DNA of 64,000 bases from JBCBEX01 sp038528235 (GTDB lineage: Bacteria > Bacteroidota > Rhodothermia > Rhodothermales > Rubricoccaceae): NCBI GenBank assembly GCA_038528235.1, contig JBCBEX010000002.1:78876-142875 (forward strand), given 5' to 3'. The notes beneath the pieces are model-generated. The model was not told where the DNA came from, searched no databases, and was given only the letters and a program-made list of their open reading frames with translations. The translations under genes were made by a program, and so were the position numbers. How positions within the stretch are numbered: the stretch's first letter is position 1; every line of letters starts with the position of its first letter. Below, piece by piece: positions 33,559 through 42,346 of the stretch.

Positions 33559-33657
33559 ATGATCCCCCGACTTCTTGCCGTCGCCGGTGCTGGCCTCGTC
33601 GGCCTCTCGTTCTTCACGCTCCTGATGGCCATCTTCACGAGCTGCCACTCGTACTAG
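33559..33657 (+). CDS. Putative 32-residue membrane peptide
   Basis: An ATG-started frame of 32 residues with one hydrophobic helix (LLAVAGAGLVGLSFFTLLMAIF), ending 7 bp before the L,D-transpeptidase gene on the same strand. It may be a small membrane protein or a leader ORF. No homology can be judged at this size. Confidence 0.3.
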   Translation: MIPRLLAVAGAGLVGLSFFTLLMAIFTSCHSY

Positions 33658-33664
33658 GCGAGCC

Positions 33665-34174
33665 ATGCGTGCGCTCGTACTCGGCGCTCTCCTAGTGGCA
33701 GGCCTCGCCACCTATGCGCACTGGCCGCTCGACCCGCTGCCTTCGGAGACGAGCGCCGACGCGGTCTTGGTCGACAAGCAGGCCCGCACGCTCACGCTGC
33801 TGCGTCAGGACGAACCGTTGCGCGTCTATCGGATTTCGCTCGGGGGTGCTCCCGTCGGCCACAAACAGCGGGAAGGCGATGAGCGAACCCCCGAGGGCAC
33901 TTACATCCTCGACTGGCGCAACCCCAACAGCTGTTGCTATCGGTCGCTGCACGTCTCCTATCCGAACGAGGACGACCAGGCTCGGGCCGACACCGGCGGT
34001 TATTCACCAGGCGGCCACATCATGATTCACGGGCTGGTGAACGGCATGGGATGGCTTGGTCGCCTGCACCGGCTGTGGGACTGGACGGACGGCTGCATCG
34101 CCGTCACGAACGCGGAGATGGCGCAGATCTGGGATCACGTGCCCAACGGCACCCCGATCACGCTGCTGCCCTAG
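33665..34174 (+). CDS. L,D-transpeptidase (YkuD-fold) family protein
   Basis: A 169-residue envelope protein with an N-terminal signal/anchor helix (1-19) and a YkuD catalytic domain. The catalytic motif is HGLVNG (His122) followed by DWTDGCIAVT with nucleophile Cys144, the T/S-x-G-C form. The TDGCIAVTNAEM version is typical of the YafK-like subgroup. Such enzymes form 3-3 peptidoglycan cross-links or trim linked lipoproteins. Convergent with the SDR gene. Confidence 0.9.
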   Translation: MRALVLGALLVAGLATYAHWPLDPLPSETSADAVLVDKQARTLTLLRQDEPLRVYRISLGGAPVGHKQREGDERTPEGTYILDWRNPNSCCYRSLHVSYPNEDDQARADTGGYSPGGHIMIHGLVNGMGWLGRLHRLWDWTDGCIAVTNAEMAQIWDHVPNGTPITLLP

Positions 34175-34186
34175 CGGCGCGGCGGA

Positions 34187-34963
34187 TTACCGCAGCCCGA
34201 GCTTGCTGAACGCACCGTCCACGACGAGGTGCGCGCCCGTGATGTAGCTCGCGGCCGGCATCGCGAGGAAGGCGACGGCCCGCGCGACCTCTTCCGGCTC
34301 GCCGACGCGCTCGAGCGGCGTCGCGCCGATGATCTTCGCGCGCTTGGCGTCGTCCTGCAAGACTTGCTCGGCGAGCGGCGTGCGGATGTACCACGGGTGC
34401 ACGGCGTTGACGCGGATGCCGTCCGGTCCCCACTCCACGGCGAGGAAGTCGGTGAGTTGGTCCATCGCGCCCTTCGTCATGGCATAGGCCGCCGTCGAGG
34501 TGGCGAGGATGCGGCGGGTGGACACGGACGACACGTTGACGATGCTCCCGGACGCGGCCTTGAGGAGCGGATAGCACGATCGCGTGAGTTCGTAGGCCGA
34601 TTCGAGGTTGACGGCCATAAGGTGCCGCAGGTCGTCGAGGGTATAGTCGAGCGTCGGCTTGCGGAGGTTGGTCCCGACGTTGTTGACGAGCGTGTCGAGG
34701 CGTCCGCCGAACTCGGCCTGCACGGCATCGAGGACCGCAGCACGGCCCTCGGGCGTCGCCACGTCGGCGGCCACCCCGCGCGCGTCGTAGCCTTCGGCGA
34801 CCCACATCGAGGTCTGCGCTTCGACATCGGACGCCGTGCGTGCTGCGACGAGCACCGACGCGCCCAGATCGAGGAGTTCTTCGACGATGGCGCGGCCGAT
34901 GCCCTGCGTGCCGCCTGTGACGAGCGCGGTCGTGTCGGAGAGAGTCCAGGCGTCAGACATCAT
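34187..34963 (-). CDS. Short-chain dehydrogenase/reductase (tropinone reductase-like)
   Basis: A 258-residue classical SDR with a Rossmann NAD(P) motif TGGTQGIG (16-23), NNVG (94-97), catalytic Ser in IVNVSSVS (about 145), and the Y-x3-K pair Tyr160/Lys164 (YAMTKGA). The C-terminus ends in the usual ITGAHLVVDGAFSKLGLR. The arrangement is closest to tropinone-reductase-like oxidoreductases; the substrate cannot be inferred. The first two codons are both ATG (start 34963 or 34960). Confidence 0.9.
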   Translation of the reverse strand: MMSDAWTLSDTTALVTGGTQGIGRAIVEELLDLGASVLVAARTASDVEAQTSMWVAEGYDARGVAADVATPEGRAAVLDAVQAEFGGRLDTLVNNVGTNLRKPTLDYTLDDLRHLMAVNLESAYELTRSCYPLLKAASGSIVNVSSVSTRRILATSTAAYAMTKGAMDQLTDFLAVEWGPDGIRVNAVHPWYIRTPLAEQVLQDDAKRAKIIGATPLERVGEPEEVARAVAFLAMPAASYITGAHLVVDGAFSKLGLR

Positions 34964-35032
34964 CTTGAGGAGTTAGCATGGGAGATCCACTCTATCTTCG
35001 GGCGAGCAGGTCAACAATCCAACGCTTCAGAT

Positions 35033-35287
35033 ATGCCCGGCAAACCACATCCTTTGAGCGCCCCTGGCCGTTTCTATGTGGATGCTGATTGCTGCATCAC
35101 CTGTGGAGTACCGTTGGTTGTAGCACCTGACCTCTTTGCCTGGGCACCAGACGTCGATGGGCACATGGGCCCGTGCTACGTCAAACGACAACCCGCAGCC
35201 GCTGAAGAGCTTGAGCGCATGCACTTGGCCATGGAGTCACAAGAGGTTGGCTGTATACATGACAGAGAAGCGGAGGAGGATGCGTAG
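35033..35287 (+). CDS. Small ferredoxin-like Cys protein
   Basis: An 84-residue protein with RFYVDADCCITCGVPLVVAP followed later by GPCYVKRQP and EVGCIHD. The FYVD-x-C-x-x-CG and terminal GCI spacing resembles a short bacterial ferredoxin-like family, but the normal C-x2-C-x2-C-x3-C set is incomplete. It may bind a single iron-sulfur cluster or zinc. No redox partner gene is adjacent (divergent SDR upstream, GNAT convergent downstream). Start set at the ATG before PGKPHPL. Confidence 0.65.
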   Translation: MPGKPHPLSAPGRFYVDADCCITCGVPLVVAPDLFAWAPDVDGHMGPCYVKRQPAAAEELERMHLAMESQEVGCIHDREAEEDA

Positions 35288-35293
35288 CTGATC

Positions 35294-35902
35294 TTAGTCG
35301 TGATTCAGACGCGCCTGTAATGCTGCGTCCACACGCGGCCACTCGTCGGCGAGGATGCTGTAGTAGATCGTGTCGCGGGTGCGGCCCGTCGCGGTGACGA
35401 CGTGCTGGCGGAGGATGCCTTCTTCGGTCGCGCCGAGGCGCAGGATGGCGGCCCGCGACCGCGCGTTGAGGACGTCCGTCTTGATCTCGACGCGCTGGCA
35501 GCCCATCTCCTCGAAGGCGTGGCGGAGCATGAGCCACTTCGCCTCCGTGTTGACGGCGGTGCGCTGCCAGGGCCGCGCTACCCACGTCCATCCGATCTCC
35601 GCGCGGCGGTGCTCTGGCACGATGTTGCCGAAACGCGTGCTCCCGACCACACGTCCGCTTGCGCGGTGGATCGTGGCAAACGGCCGCATCCGACCGCGTC
35701 GCTGCCCCTTGAGCGCGGCCTCGATGTAGGCACGCATGTCGTCCCGGTCGTGCACAGTGGACGTCGTCCAGCGCCACAGTTCTGGGTCGAGTCCAACCTC
35801 GCACAAGGCGTCGAGGTGGCCGAGCGTGAGCGGCTCCAGACGCACGTGCGTGCCTTCGAGCAGGACGAGAGACGGCGTCACCGCGGCGCTGTTAGAGTCC
35901 AA
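35294..35902 (-). CDS. GNAT acetyltransferase, RimJ/RimL type
   Basis: A 202-residue protein with the RimJ/RimL-type acetyltransferase pattern: HVRLEPLTLGHLDAL at the N-terminus, VVGSTRFGNIVPEHRRAEIGWTWV in the core, and the late motif RVEIKTDVLNARSRAAILRLGATEEGILR. It could acetylate ribosomal protein N-termini or small molecules. Its start overlaps the previous gene's stop by 11 bp. Confidence 0.87.
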   Translation of the reverse strand: MDSNSAAVTPSLVLLEGTHVRLEPLTLGHLDALCEVGLDPELWRWTTSTVHDRDDMRAYIEAALKGQRRGRMRPFATIHRASGRVVGSTRFGNIVPEHRRAEIGWTWVARPWQRTAVNTEAKWLMLRHAFEEMGCQRVEIKTDVLNARSRAAILRLGATEEGILRQHVVTATGRTRDTIYYSILADEWPRVDAALQARLNHD

Positions 35903-36551
35903 ACTGGTAGCCGATGCGGAAGTAGGGCAACACCGGCACGCGCCGGAGCTCGTCCTCGATCTCGTCGAGTTCCTGCTCCAGGTCCGCCTGGAACTCCGGC
36001 TCGTCGGCCACGGGCCCCTCGGCGGTCAAATCGGCGCTGGCCGTCGCTGGGATAAGCACGCCGAGGCTGACGTTGAAGCCCGCCCCACGCCGAGCGACCT
36101 CCAGGAGGACGGACGGCCCGCCTACGGAAAAGTCCCCAAGCACACGACCGACCTCGTTGGGCGCATAGGTCTCGTCGCCGATCTCGACGCTCTCGGTGGG
36201 CGTGGCGACGCCCTCCAGGCTGTAGCCGCCAAACATCACGCCTCCGCCGACGGCGAAGTTGCCAGCTCCGGGGTGATAGTGTCCGAGGATCAGGATCGAG
36301 AAGGCGCTCGGATCGAGGTCGTAGTCCAGGTCTTCGATCTCCACATCGATGCCTGGGAAGGGCAGCACGGAGAACTCCGCGGACGCGCTGAACCGAGGCG
36401 TGACGCGCACATTGCTACTGAGGCCGAGCCCGGTGAGCGTGAAAATAGGGCCTACGGACACCTGCACGTCCCCTCCGTCTTGCGCGCGGCTGCTGGGAAC
36501 GACGAGGATGCTGGCGAGAAGCGGTACGAGGAGGCAAAGCGAACGGGACAT
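35892..36551 (-). CDS. Putative outer-membrane beta-barrel protein
   Basis: A 219-residue protein with a signal peptide (cleavage after SSRAQ) and alternating hydrophobic strands (VQVSVGPIFTLTGLGLSSNV; RFSASAEFSVLPFPG; FAVGGGVMFGGYSLEG), ending YFRIGYQFGL, consistent with an outer-membrane barrel C-terminus. An acidic helical loop (about 180-200, QADLEQELDEIEDELRR) sits before the last strand. Family unassigned. Confidence 0.7.
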   Translation of the reverse strand: MSRSLCLLVPLLASILVVPSSRAQDGGDVQVSVGPIFTLTGLGLSSNVRVTPRFSASAEFSVLPFPGIDVEIEDLDYDLDPSAFSILILGHYHPGAGNFAVGGGVMFGGYSLEGVATPTESVEIGDETYAPNEVGRVLGDFSVGGPSVLLEVARRGAGFNVSLGVLIPATASADLTAEGPVADEPEFQADLEQELDEIEDELRRVPVLPYFRIGYQFGL

Positions 36552-36696
36552 GACGACGCGGCTGTTGGCGAGAAGGTAGCGCGGCTGGGTGGCATGCAGG
36601 TAGACGGCACGTACCTGGTAGATACAACGACCATGGCTCCGCTACCACCGTTTTTTTGCTCCGCTACGCACCACCCACCTGCTCAGGCGATACGGC

Positions 36697-37677
36697 CTAG
36701 CGAATGGTGCGTAACCGCTCGCCTGAAGACGCCTCCCAGAGCTTGATCGTCGTCCCCTGCCCCACGGTAGCGAGGGTTTGCTCATCAGGTGCAGCGTCTA
36801 CAAAGAAGGCAATGTCGGTGTCGGCTCGGACGCGCCAGACCTCGTCGCCGGTCTCCAGGCTCCAGAGGCGCAGCGTGCCGTCCCCGCACGCCGCCGCCAC
36901 GTGCGTGCCGCCGCGCGCAAACGTGAGCGCGTTGACGAAGCCGCCCGCATCGAAGGTGGCGATTGGGACCGGGGCAACCGAAGCCTCGCCGCCGCTGTCG
37001 CCAGCGATGTCGTAGACGACGACCTTGCCGCTGCTCCCGGCTCCGGCCACGCGCTGCCCGTCGGGCGAGAAGCCCGCTGTGACGAAGCTCAGCCCTGCCG
37101 GCCTCCACGAGGCGATCTCGTCGCCTGTGGCGGCGTTCCAGAGCTTGAGCAGCGCGCCGCGTCCCGCTGTCACGAGGAGGGCCCCGTCGGGCGAGAAGCG
37201 GGCCGCCGCCGTGACCTCGTCGTGCGCCTGCGTGCGCCAGGCGATCTCGTCGGGCGCGCCTGGCTCTGTTGTCAGGTCCCACACGATCAGTTCGCCCTCG
37301 GTGGCGGTGGTCGCAAGGCGGGTGCCGTCAGGCGAGGCGTCCACGTAGAACAGCGTGCCGGTGTGGCCGCGCAGCGTGCGCGTCAGCTCACCAGTGGCAA
37401 GGTCCCAGAGTTTGACGGTGCCGTCGTAGCTCGCGCTCGCGAGGCCGCGCCCGTCGGCGAGCCAAGCGACGTGCACCACATAGTCGTCGTGGCCTGGCAG
37501 CGTCTGCACGAGGGCACCCGTGGCGCTGTCGTAGACCCGCAGCGTACGGTCCGAGGCGGCCGTCACAAGCTGCGTCCCGTCCGGCGAGAACCGGACGGAG
37601 TTGACCGCCACGCCCTGCGCCACCGTCGGAGCACCGAGGCCGAGCAGCAGCGCTCCCACGAGGGCCCACCGCGTCAC
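36697..37677 (-). CDS. Secreted WD40-repeat beta-propeller protein
   Basis: A 326-residue protein with a short signal peptide followed by about seven WD40 blades, each with motifs such as VRFSPDGTQLVTAASDRTLRV, LASASYDGTVKLWD and LATTATEGELIVWD. It starts with a GTG at 37677 overlapping the ispG stop by 4 bp (GTGA), so the two are translationally coupled although their functions look unrelated. Likely a periplasmic binding scaffold. Confidence 0.85.
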   Translation of the reverse strand: MTRWALVGALLLGLGAPTVAQGVAVNSVRFSPDGTQLVTAASDRTLRVYDSATGALVQTLPGHDDYVVHVAWLADGRGLASASYDGTVKLWDLATGELTRTLRGHTGTLFYVDASPDGTRLATTATEGELIVWDLTTEPGAPDEIAWRTQAHDEVTAAARFSPDGALLVTAGRGALLKLWNAATGDEIASWRPAGLSFVTAGFSPDGQRVAGAGSSGKVVVYDIAGDSGGEASVAPVPIATFDAGGFVNALTFARGGTHVAAACGDGTLRLWSLETGDEVWRVRADTDIAFFVDAAPDEQTLATVGQGTTIKLWEASSGERLRTIR

Positions 37678-38822
37678 GACGCAGCCTCCGCCTCCTCGTC
37701 CCATGTCTCAATGGCTTCCAGGACCGTCTCCACGATCTGGTCCTCGGGGACCGTGCGAATCACCTCGCCGTGCTTGAAGAGGTGCGCGCGCCCGCGGCCG
37801 AGCGAGATGCCGAGGTCGGCCCCGGCGGCCTCGCCTGGTCCGTTGACGGCGCAGCCCATGAGCGCCACGCTGAGGTCCTTGTCGAACTTGCGCTCGGCGA
37901 CAGCCTCCTCGACTTCGTTGACGATCGAGAACAGGTCGCCGGCGAGACGGCCGCACGTGGGGCACGCGATGATGTTGACGCCGGGGCGGCCGAGGCGCAG
38001 GCTCTTTAGGATGAGGTGCCCCACCTCCACCTCGTGTTCGGAGTCGGCGGCGAGGCTCACGCGGATCGTGTCGCCGATGCCGTCGGCGAGTAGGCTACCG
38101 ATGCCGATAGCCGACTTGATCGAGCCCGCCTTGACGGTGCCGCTCTCGGTCACGCCGAGGTGCAACGGGTAGTCCGTGCGCTCGGCGAGGATGCGGTAGC
38201 TCTGGATCATGAAGAACACGTCCGAGTGCTTCACCGAGATCACGATGTCCTCGAAGCCCTCGCGCTCGCACACCTCGACGTGGCGCATCGCGCTCTCGAA
38301 GAGCGCCATCGGCTGCGGAAAGCCGTACTTGTCGAGGATGTCTTTCTCCAGCGACCCCGCGTTGACGCCGATGCGGATCGGAATGCCCTTCTCCTTGGCC
38401 GCGAGCAGCACCTCGCGCTCCCACTCCGGCTTGCCGATGTTGCCGGGGTTGATGCGCACCTTGGCGATCCCAGCGTCGATAGCCTGGAGGGCGTACTTGT
38501 AGTTGAAGTGGATGTCGGCGACGAGCGGCACGGGGCTGCCCTGCACGAGGTCGGCGAGCGCGTCGGCGTCCTCGGGGCGCGGCACGGCCACGCGCACGAT
38601 GTCGGCCCCGGCGTCGGCGAGTCGCGTGATCTCCTTCAGGCAGTTCTCGACATCATACGTCTTGCCCGTCGTCATCGACTGCACGGCGATGGGCGCGCCG
38701 CCGCCGACCTGCACGTCGCCCACGAAGACGGCGCGGGACTTCCGGCGAGGGCGCTCGACGGTACGCGAGGGCTGATCAGGGGACGGAGCGGCGGACGAAG
38801 GCGGGGGGGCAGTCGCAGCCAT
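37674..38822 (-). CDS. ispG: 4-hydroxy-3-methylbut-2-enyl diphosphate synthase IspG
   Basis: A 382-residue enzyme of the methylerythritol phosphate (MEP) isoprenoid pathway, converting MEcPP to HMBPP. The N-terminal TIM barrel (VQSMTTGKTYDVE, then VADIHFNYKYALQA, then VKHSDVFFMIQSYR) leads into the 4Fe-4S domain with CPTC (287-290) and the third ligand Cys324 in GCAVNGPGE. Length fits the common bacterial form. The N-terminal 30 residues are Pro/Ala-rich. The downstream WD40 gene overlaps its stop. Confidence 0.95.
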   Translation of the reverse strand: MAATAPPPSSAAPSPDQPSRTVERPRRKSRAVFVGDVQVGGGAPIAVQSMTTGKTYDVENCLKEITRLADAGADIVRVAVPRPEDADALADLVQGSPVPLVADIHFNYKYALQAIDAGIAKVRINPGNIGKPEWEREVLLAAKEKGIPIRIGVNAGSLEKDILDKYGFPQPMALFESAMRHVEVCEREGFEDIVISVKHSDVFFMIQSYRILAERTDYPLHLGVTESGTVKAGSIKSAIGIGSLLADGIGDTIRVSLAADSEHEVEVGHLILKSLRLGRPGVNIIACPTCGRLAGDLFSIVNEVEEAVAERKFDKDLSVALMGCAVNGPGEAAGADLGISLGRGRAHLFKHGEVIRTVPEDQIVETVLEAIETWDEEAEAAS

Positions 38823-39052
38823 GACGGGCACGGGGATGAGCAGGAAGAGAGGACGTGAAGTCGCCCCTGCCAACCACCTGTCGCGCGGATTGTTCGCAGG
38901 GGCAGCCTGGCTCCTGATCGGGCCCCTCAGGCAGCCGTTCACACAGAATTGCATGGCTTCTGGCTCCGCAATCGCTCTACACTTGGCGCACCGGAGCGTC
39001 CTCGATCGCGAGCGCCGCCTCCGTCTCCCCAACCAACCTCTGGCTCACGTCC

Positions 39053-39466
39053 ATGCGTGCACCTGTCTGGTTCCTGGCAGCGCTCCTCGGCGCCGCACTC
39101 TTCACGGGCTGTGACTCCTCGTCCTCATCGGAGGCGCTTCGACTGTTTACCGACGCCGATGCCTACACCGCGGACGCCACCGTGACCCTCACCCTCGCCA
39201 ACGACACGAGCGACGAGGTGTTTGTCCACCCCGAACTCTGCGGCCTCTTCCCGCAGACCCGCACGGAGGACGGCTGGGACGCGGCCCCGCCCTTCGACCG
39301 CCTCGACTTTCTGTGCACGCAAGTCGTGCGGGAGCTGGCTGACGGCGAGTTGGTCACGGTGACGTTTTCGCTCACCGAACTCGACGAGCCCGCGGGCACC
39401 TACCGCTTTACCTACGGCACGTCGATGGGTCAGGTGACCTCGAACACGTTCCAGGTGACGAACTGA
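39053..39466 (+). CDS. Small lipoprotein with Ig-like domain
   Basis: A 137-residue lipoprotein with lipobox FTGC (Cys20) followed by a Ser-rich spacer and an Ig-like beta-sandwich of about 105 residues (VTLTLANDTSDEVFVHPELCG; LVTVTFSLTELDEPAGTYRF), which resembles intracellular-protease-inhibitor-like (BsuPI) domains. Ends 3 bp before the BlaR1-like gene on the opposite strand. Confidence 0.7.
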   Translation: MRAPVWFLAALLGAALFTGCDSSSSSEALRLFTDADAYTADATVTLTLANDTSDEVFVHPELCGLFPQTRTEDGWDAAPPFDRLDFLCTQVVRELADGELVTVTFSLTELDEPAGTYRFTYGTSMGQVTSNTFQVTN

Positions 39467-39469
39467 CGC

Positions 39470-41767
39470 TCACTGGCCGGCGCCCTGCCCATTGTCTTCG
39501 GGGCGCCGGTCTTCGGCTTCGATGCGGAGGCGCTCGGCGGCGTCCCGGAGGCGCTCCGCCTCGCGCTCGAACTCGGCGGCGCGGCGCTGGAGCAGGTCGA
39601 CACTCGGGCGCATCGCGTCGATATCGCGCGGCGCGTAGGCCAGGCTCTCCAGCTGCGCCAACGCCGCTTCCAGTTGGTCTCGGACCTGTTGGTAGCCGTC
39701 CTCGCCACGTATGTCTGCGAGTTCGTAGAACTGCTCCGCAAGCGCTGCCAGATCCTCGCTTAGGCTGAGCTCAGTGAGGTCGAGGCTGAGCGTCTCTGCG
39801 TCGTACTCCTCCATGAGTTGCTCGACGGCGCGGGCGATTTCCTCGGCGCTCACGGCCTGCGCCTGCGCAGCCTCGCGCTGCCGCTCATAGCTCTCCTGCA
39901 CGCGCCGATGCGCTTCGTGCAGCGCTTCTGCGTGCTGGGCCGCCACCGTCTCGATGCGGGCCTGCAAGACGGCGAGGTCACGCTCGCGCGCGGCGTCCCG
40001 CCTGATCGAAACGCTCGTCGGAGCGGTGCCCGTCATGCCGATGCTTTCCCCATCACTGGGCGGCGGCGGCGGTGGGGGCGGCGGTGGCAACGTCGAGGAT
40101 GGCGCTGGTGGCGGTGGCGGTGGGCTGGCTCCCGCAGCTTGCTCATAGCGGTCGCGGAGCCAGCGAAGCCCCGCCGCGTCGAGCGCCTGAGCCGTTCCAT
40201 CGACCTCGTAGACATCCACGAGAGCACCCTCCGCATCGGTGCGGGCCTCGTAGCGGCGCTCCACGCTCGGCAGTTCCTCGTGCACCAGGAGACGCCCGCC
40301 TTCCGAGAGCATGACCCCCCGCTGCGTGAAGGTGACGGTCCCCTCGCGCTCCACCCGCAGCCGCGTGCGGTCGTCGTTGCGGGTATAGGTGAAGGTTACG
40401 AGGGTATCCGGTCCAGCGATGGTGACCGCAGCCGCCGGGGGGGGAGCGGGTGCATCAGGAGCAGGCACCACAGGGGCCCGCGTCACAGGGGGCGGCGCCA
40501 CCGATGCCGTCACTGCGGGAGGCGCGGAAGCCACCACCACGGCGCTAGCCGTAGGGGAAGCGGGCGGGGTCGGCGGGGTCGGTGCTTCGAGCGTTACGGC
40601 GGTCGTGGGCGAGGTCCCGGTCACGGCCGGTCCCGCGCACGCCACCAGCCCAACAACGCAGCAGGCGGCGAGCACGACCGGCCAGCGGCGGCTCGCGGCC
40701 GGCTCGGCTCCGTCGATGAGGTGCTCGACCCGATCATTCAGGGCGCCTCCCCGCCCGGCGGCCATGCCCGGCACCAGATGCGGCAGCGCCGCCGATGCGC
40801 CGTCGAGGCGGTGCGCGCGCAGGCGACCTGCGGCGTCCACGAGGCACCGCGCCATCGCCAGCGGCGAGGTCTGCTCGGCCGCCCAGCCATCGCAGAGGCG
40901 CTCAGCCGCAGCCTGCTGACGGCGGCGCGCGAGGTGATTCAGCGGCTGGAAGAAAAACACGCTCTCAACGAGCGCGAACACGGCGAGCCAGAACGGATCG
41001 CGCCGGGCGAGGTGCGCCACCTCGTGCGCCAGCAACGCACGTTGCTCAATCGGCGCCGTGTCCTCGACCGCCCAGGTCGGCAGCACCACCTCGTCGACGC
41101 CGAGCGCGACAGGCACCGCGAGCGTCCTCGACTGCGTCAGGTGGAGCGGATAGCGCAAGCCCGCACGGATGCCCAATCGTTCGACTTCCGCAAGGAGGTG
41201 CGCGCGCTCGACCGGCACCCGGTCGCCGAGGCTGTCCACAAACCGCCGATGCGTTCGCACGCGCCGCAGCCCCTCGACGGCAAACCCGAGCAACCAGAAG
41301 CCTACCAGCACGGCTATCCACCGCGATGCCGTCTCGGGTAAGCTCCAACTCGTCCGGAAGCCAACAGGAGCCCATCCTGTGGTGGCTGCGGTCGCCTCGT
41401 TCAGAAGCCCTGGACGCAGGCTGCGCTCGATCACGAGCGGGGCGGCTTCTCCCCTTTCCTGCACGACGATCCGGTCTGCGCCTACTTCGACGAGTCGCCC
41501 AGCATCCTGGCCTCGCAGGACAACCAGCGTGCTTTCCGACGCCGACGACGACGCGTAGACCGAAGGCTGAAGCGCCATCTGCGCACTCGTTGTGACAAGG
41601 CCCGCAAGCACGGCAGTCTTCCATAGCGCGTCCAGCGTGAGGGCACCCGTGATCCACCGGGATGCCAGCCAGGCTGCGCCGAGCAGCAACGTGCTGTGTA
41701 GGGCATAGGTCGCCAGCCACGCCGTGAGGGTCTGCACCCAAGCCGCGTCAAAGAGAGCATCAATCAT
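39470..41767 (-). CDS. BlaR1-like M56-family membrane metallopeptidase
   Basis: A 765-residue BlaR1/MecR1-type antirepressor peptidase. Several N-terminal membrane helices (about 8-70 and 175-195) flank the zinc protease domain with HEVAH (248-252) and a downstream membrane helix near FWLAVFALVESVFFF. The C-terminal half is not a penicillin-binding sensor: it has a Pro-rich stretch, including runs of Pro (about 550-585), and a long charged coiled coil (VAAQHAEALHEAHRRVQESY; RRAAEFEREAERLRDAAERL). It overlaps the upstream BlaI-like gene by 8 bp. It presumably cleaves that repressor after sensing an unknown envelope signal. Confidence 0.87.
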   Translation of the reverse strand: MIDALFDAAWVQTLTAWLATYALHSTLLLGAAWLASRWITGALTLDALWKTAVLAGLVTTSAQMALQPSVYASSSASESTLVVLRGQDAGRLVEVGADRIVVQERGEAAPLVIERSLRPGLLNEATAATTGWAPVGFRTSWSLPETASRWIAVLVGFWLLGFAVEGLRRVRTHRRFVDSLGDRVPVERAHLLAEVERLGIRAGLRYPLHLTQSRTLAVPVALGVDEVVLPTWAVEDTAPIEQRALLAHEVAHLARRDPFWLAVFALVESVFFFQPLNHLARRRQQAAAERLCDGWAAEQTSPLAMARCLVDAAGRLRAHRLDGASAALPHLVPGMAAGRGGALNDRVEHLIDGAEPAASRRWPVVLAACCVVGLVACAGPAVTGTSPTTAVTLEAPTPPTPPASPTASAVVVASAPPAVTASVAPPPVTRAPVVPAPDAPAPPPAAAVTIAGPDTLVTFTYTRNDDRTRLRVEREGTVTFTQRGVMLSEGGRLLVHEELPSVERRYEARTDAEGALVDVYEVDGTAQALDAAGLRWLRDRYEQAAGASPPPPPPAPSSTLPPPPPPPPPPSDGESIGMTGTAPTSVSIRRDAARERDLAVLQARIETVAAQHAEALHEAHRRVQESYERQREAAQAQAVSAEEIARAVEQLMEEYDAETLSLDLTELSLSEDLAALAEQFYELADIRGEDGYQQVRDQLEAALAQLESLAYAPRDIDAMRPSVDLLQRRAAEFEREAERLRDAAERLRIEAEDRRPEDNGQGAGQ

Positions 41768-42218
41768 CGGTCGAGTCGGTTGTCGTGGACGAAGGCGACG
41801 CGCTGGGGGACGAAGCGTCGGCGGACGGGGTGGAGGCGGGGGGTTCGTGCTGCGCGGCTTCGAGCGCATCGAGTCGCGCGCGGAGTTGGTCGAGGTCGGC
41901 GGCGGAGAGCTCGTCCTCGCGCAGGAGGTGGCTGACCAGCGCGGCAGGACTGCCGCCGAAGAGGCTGTCGAGGAGGCTGCCCGTCATGGAGCGCCGGACT
42001 GCCCGGCGCGTCACGGCGGCACGGTAGACGAGGGCACGGCCGTCTTTGCGGTGCGCCACAATGCCCTGCTTGGCGAGACGCGCGAGGATGGTGCCCACGG
42101 TGGTAAGCGCGAGATCGCGGTCGAGCGCCGCGTGGACATCGGCGACGGTGGCCTCGCGCCGGTCCCAGAGGACCTCTATCACGGCAAGCTGGAGCGGGCT
42201 GAGCTGGTCAGTAGGCAT
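41760..42218 (-). CDS. BlaI/MecI-family transcriptional repressor
   Basis: A 152-residue repressor with a winged helix at about residues 5-80 (LSPLQLAVIEVLWDRREATVADVHAAL, then LTTVGTILARLAKQGIVAHRKDG), followed by the C-terminal dimerisation helix containing the proteolysis region (SLLDSLFGGSPAALVSHLLRE). The tail is Ser/Thr/Pro-rich and longer than usual. Encoded directly before the BlaR1-type peptidase, and controlled by a tandem operator just upstream. Confidence 0.92.
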   Translation of the reverse strand: MPTDQLSPLQLAVIEVLWDRREATVADVHAALDRDLALTTVGTILARLAKQGIVAHRKDGRALVYRAAVTRRAVRRSMTGSLLDSLFGGSPAALVSHLLREDELSAADLDQLRARLDALEAAQHEPPASTPSADASSPSASPSSTTTDSTDD

Positions 42219-42236
42219 GGAAGACCCACGGGTTTT

Positions 42237-42272
42237 AACTACAACTGTAGTTGATACTACTACACCTGTAGT
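42237..42272. promoter_or_regulatory. Tandem BlaI-type operator (two TACA-N2-TGTA dyads)
   Basis: AACTACA-AC-TGTAGTT (42237-42252) and ACTACA-CC-TGTAGT (42259-42272) are near-perfect dyads containing the BlaI/MecI core TACA-N2-TGTA. The cores are 21 bp apart (two helical turns), lying directly before the repressor gene, as expected for autoregulation. Confidence 0.8.
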
Positions 42273-42346
42273 TCGATTGTCAAGAGCAAAGGTTGCGCCT
42301 GGCCAAAAAAGCCGGAGGGCCGCAGGACCTGCTCCTGCAGCCGCCG

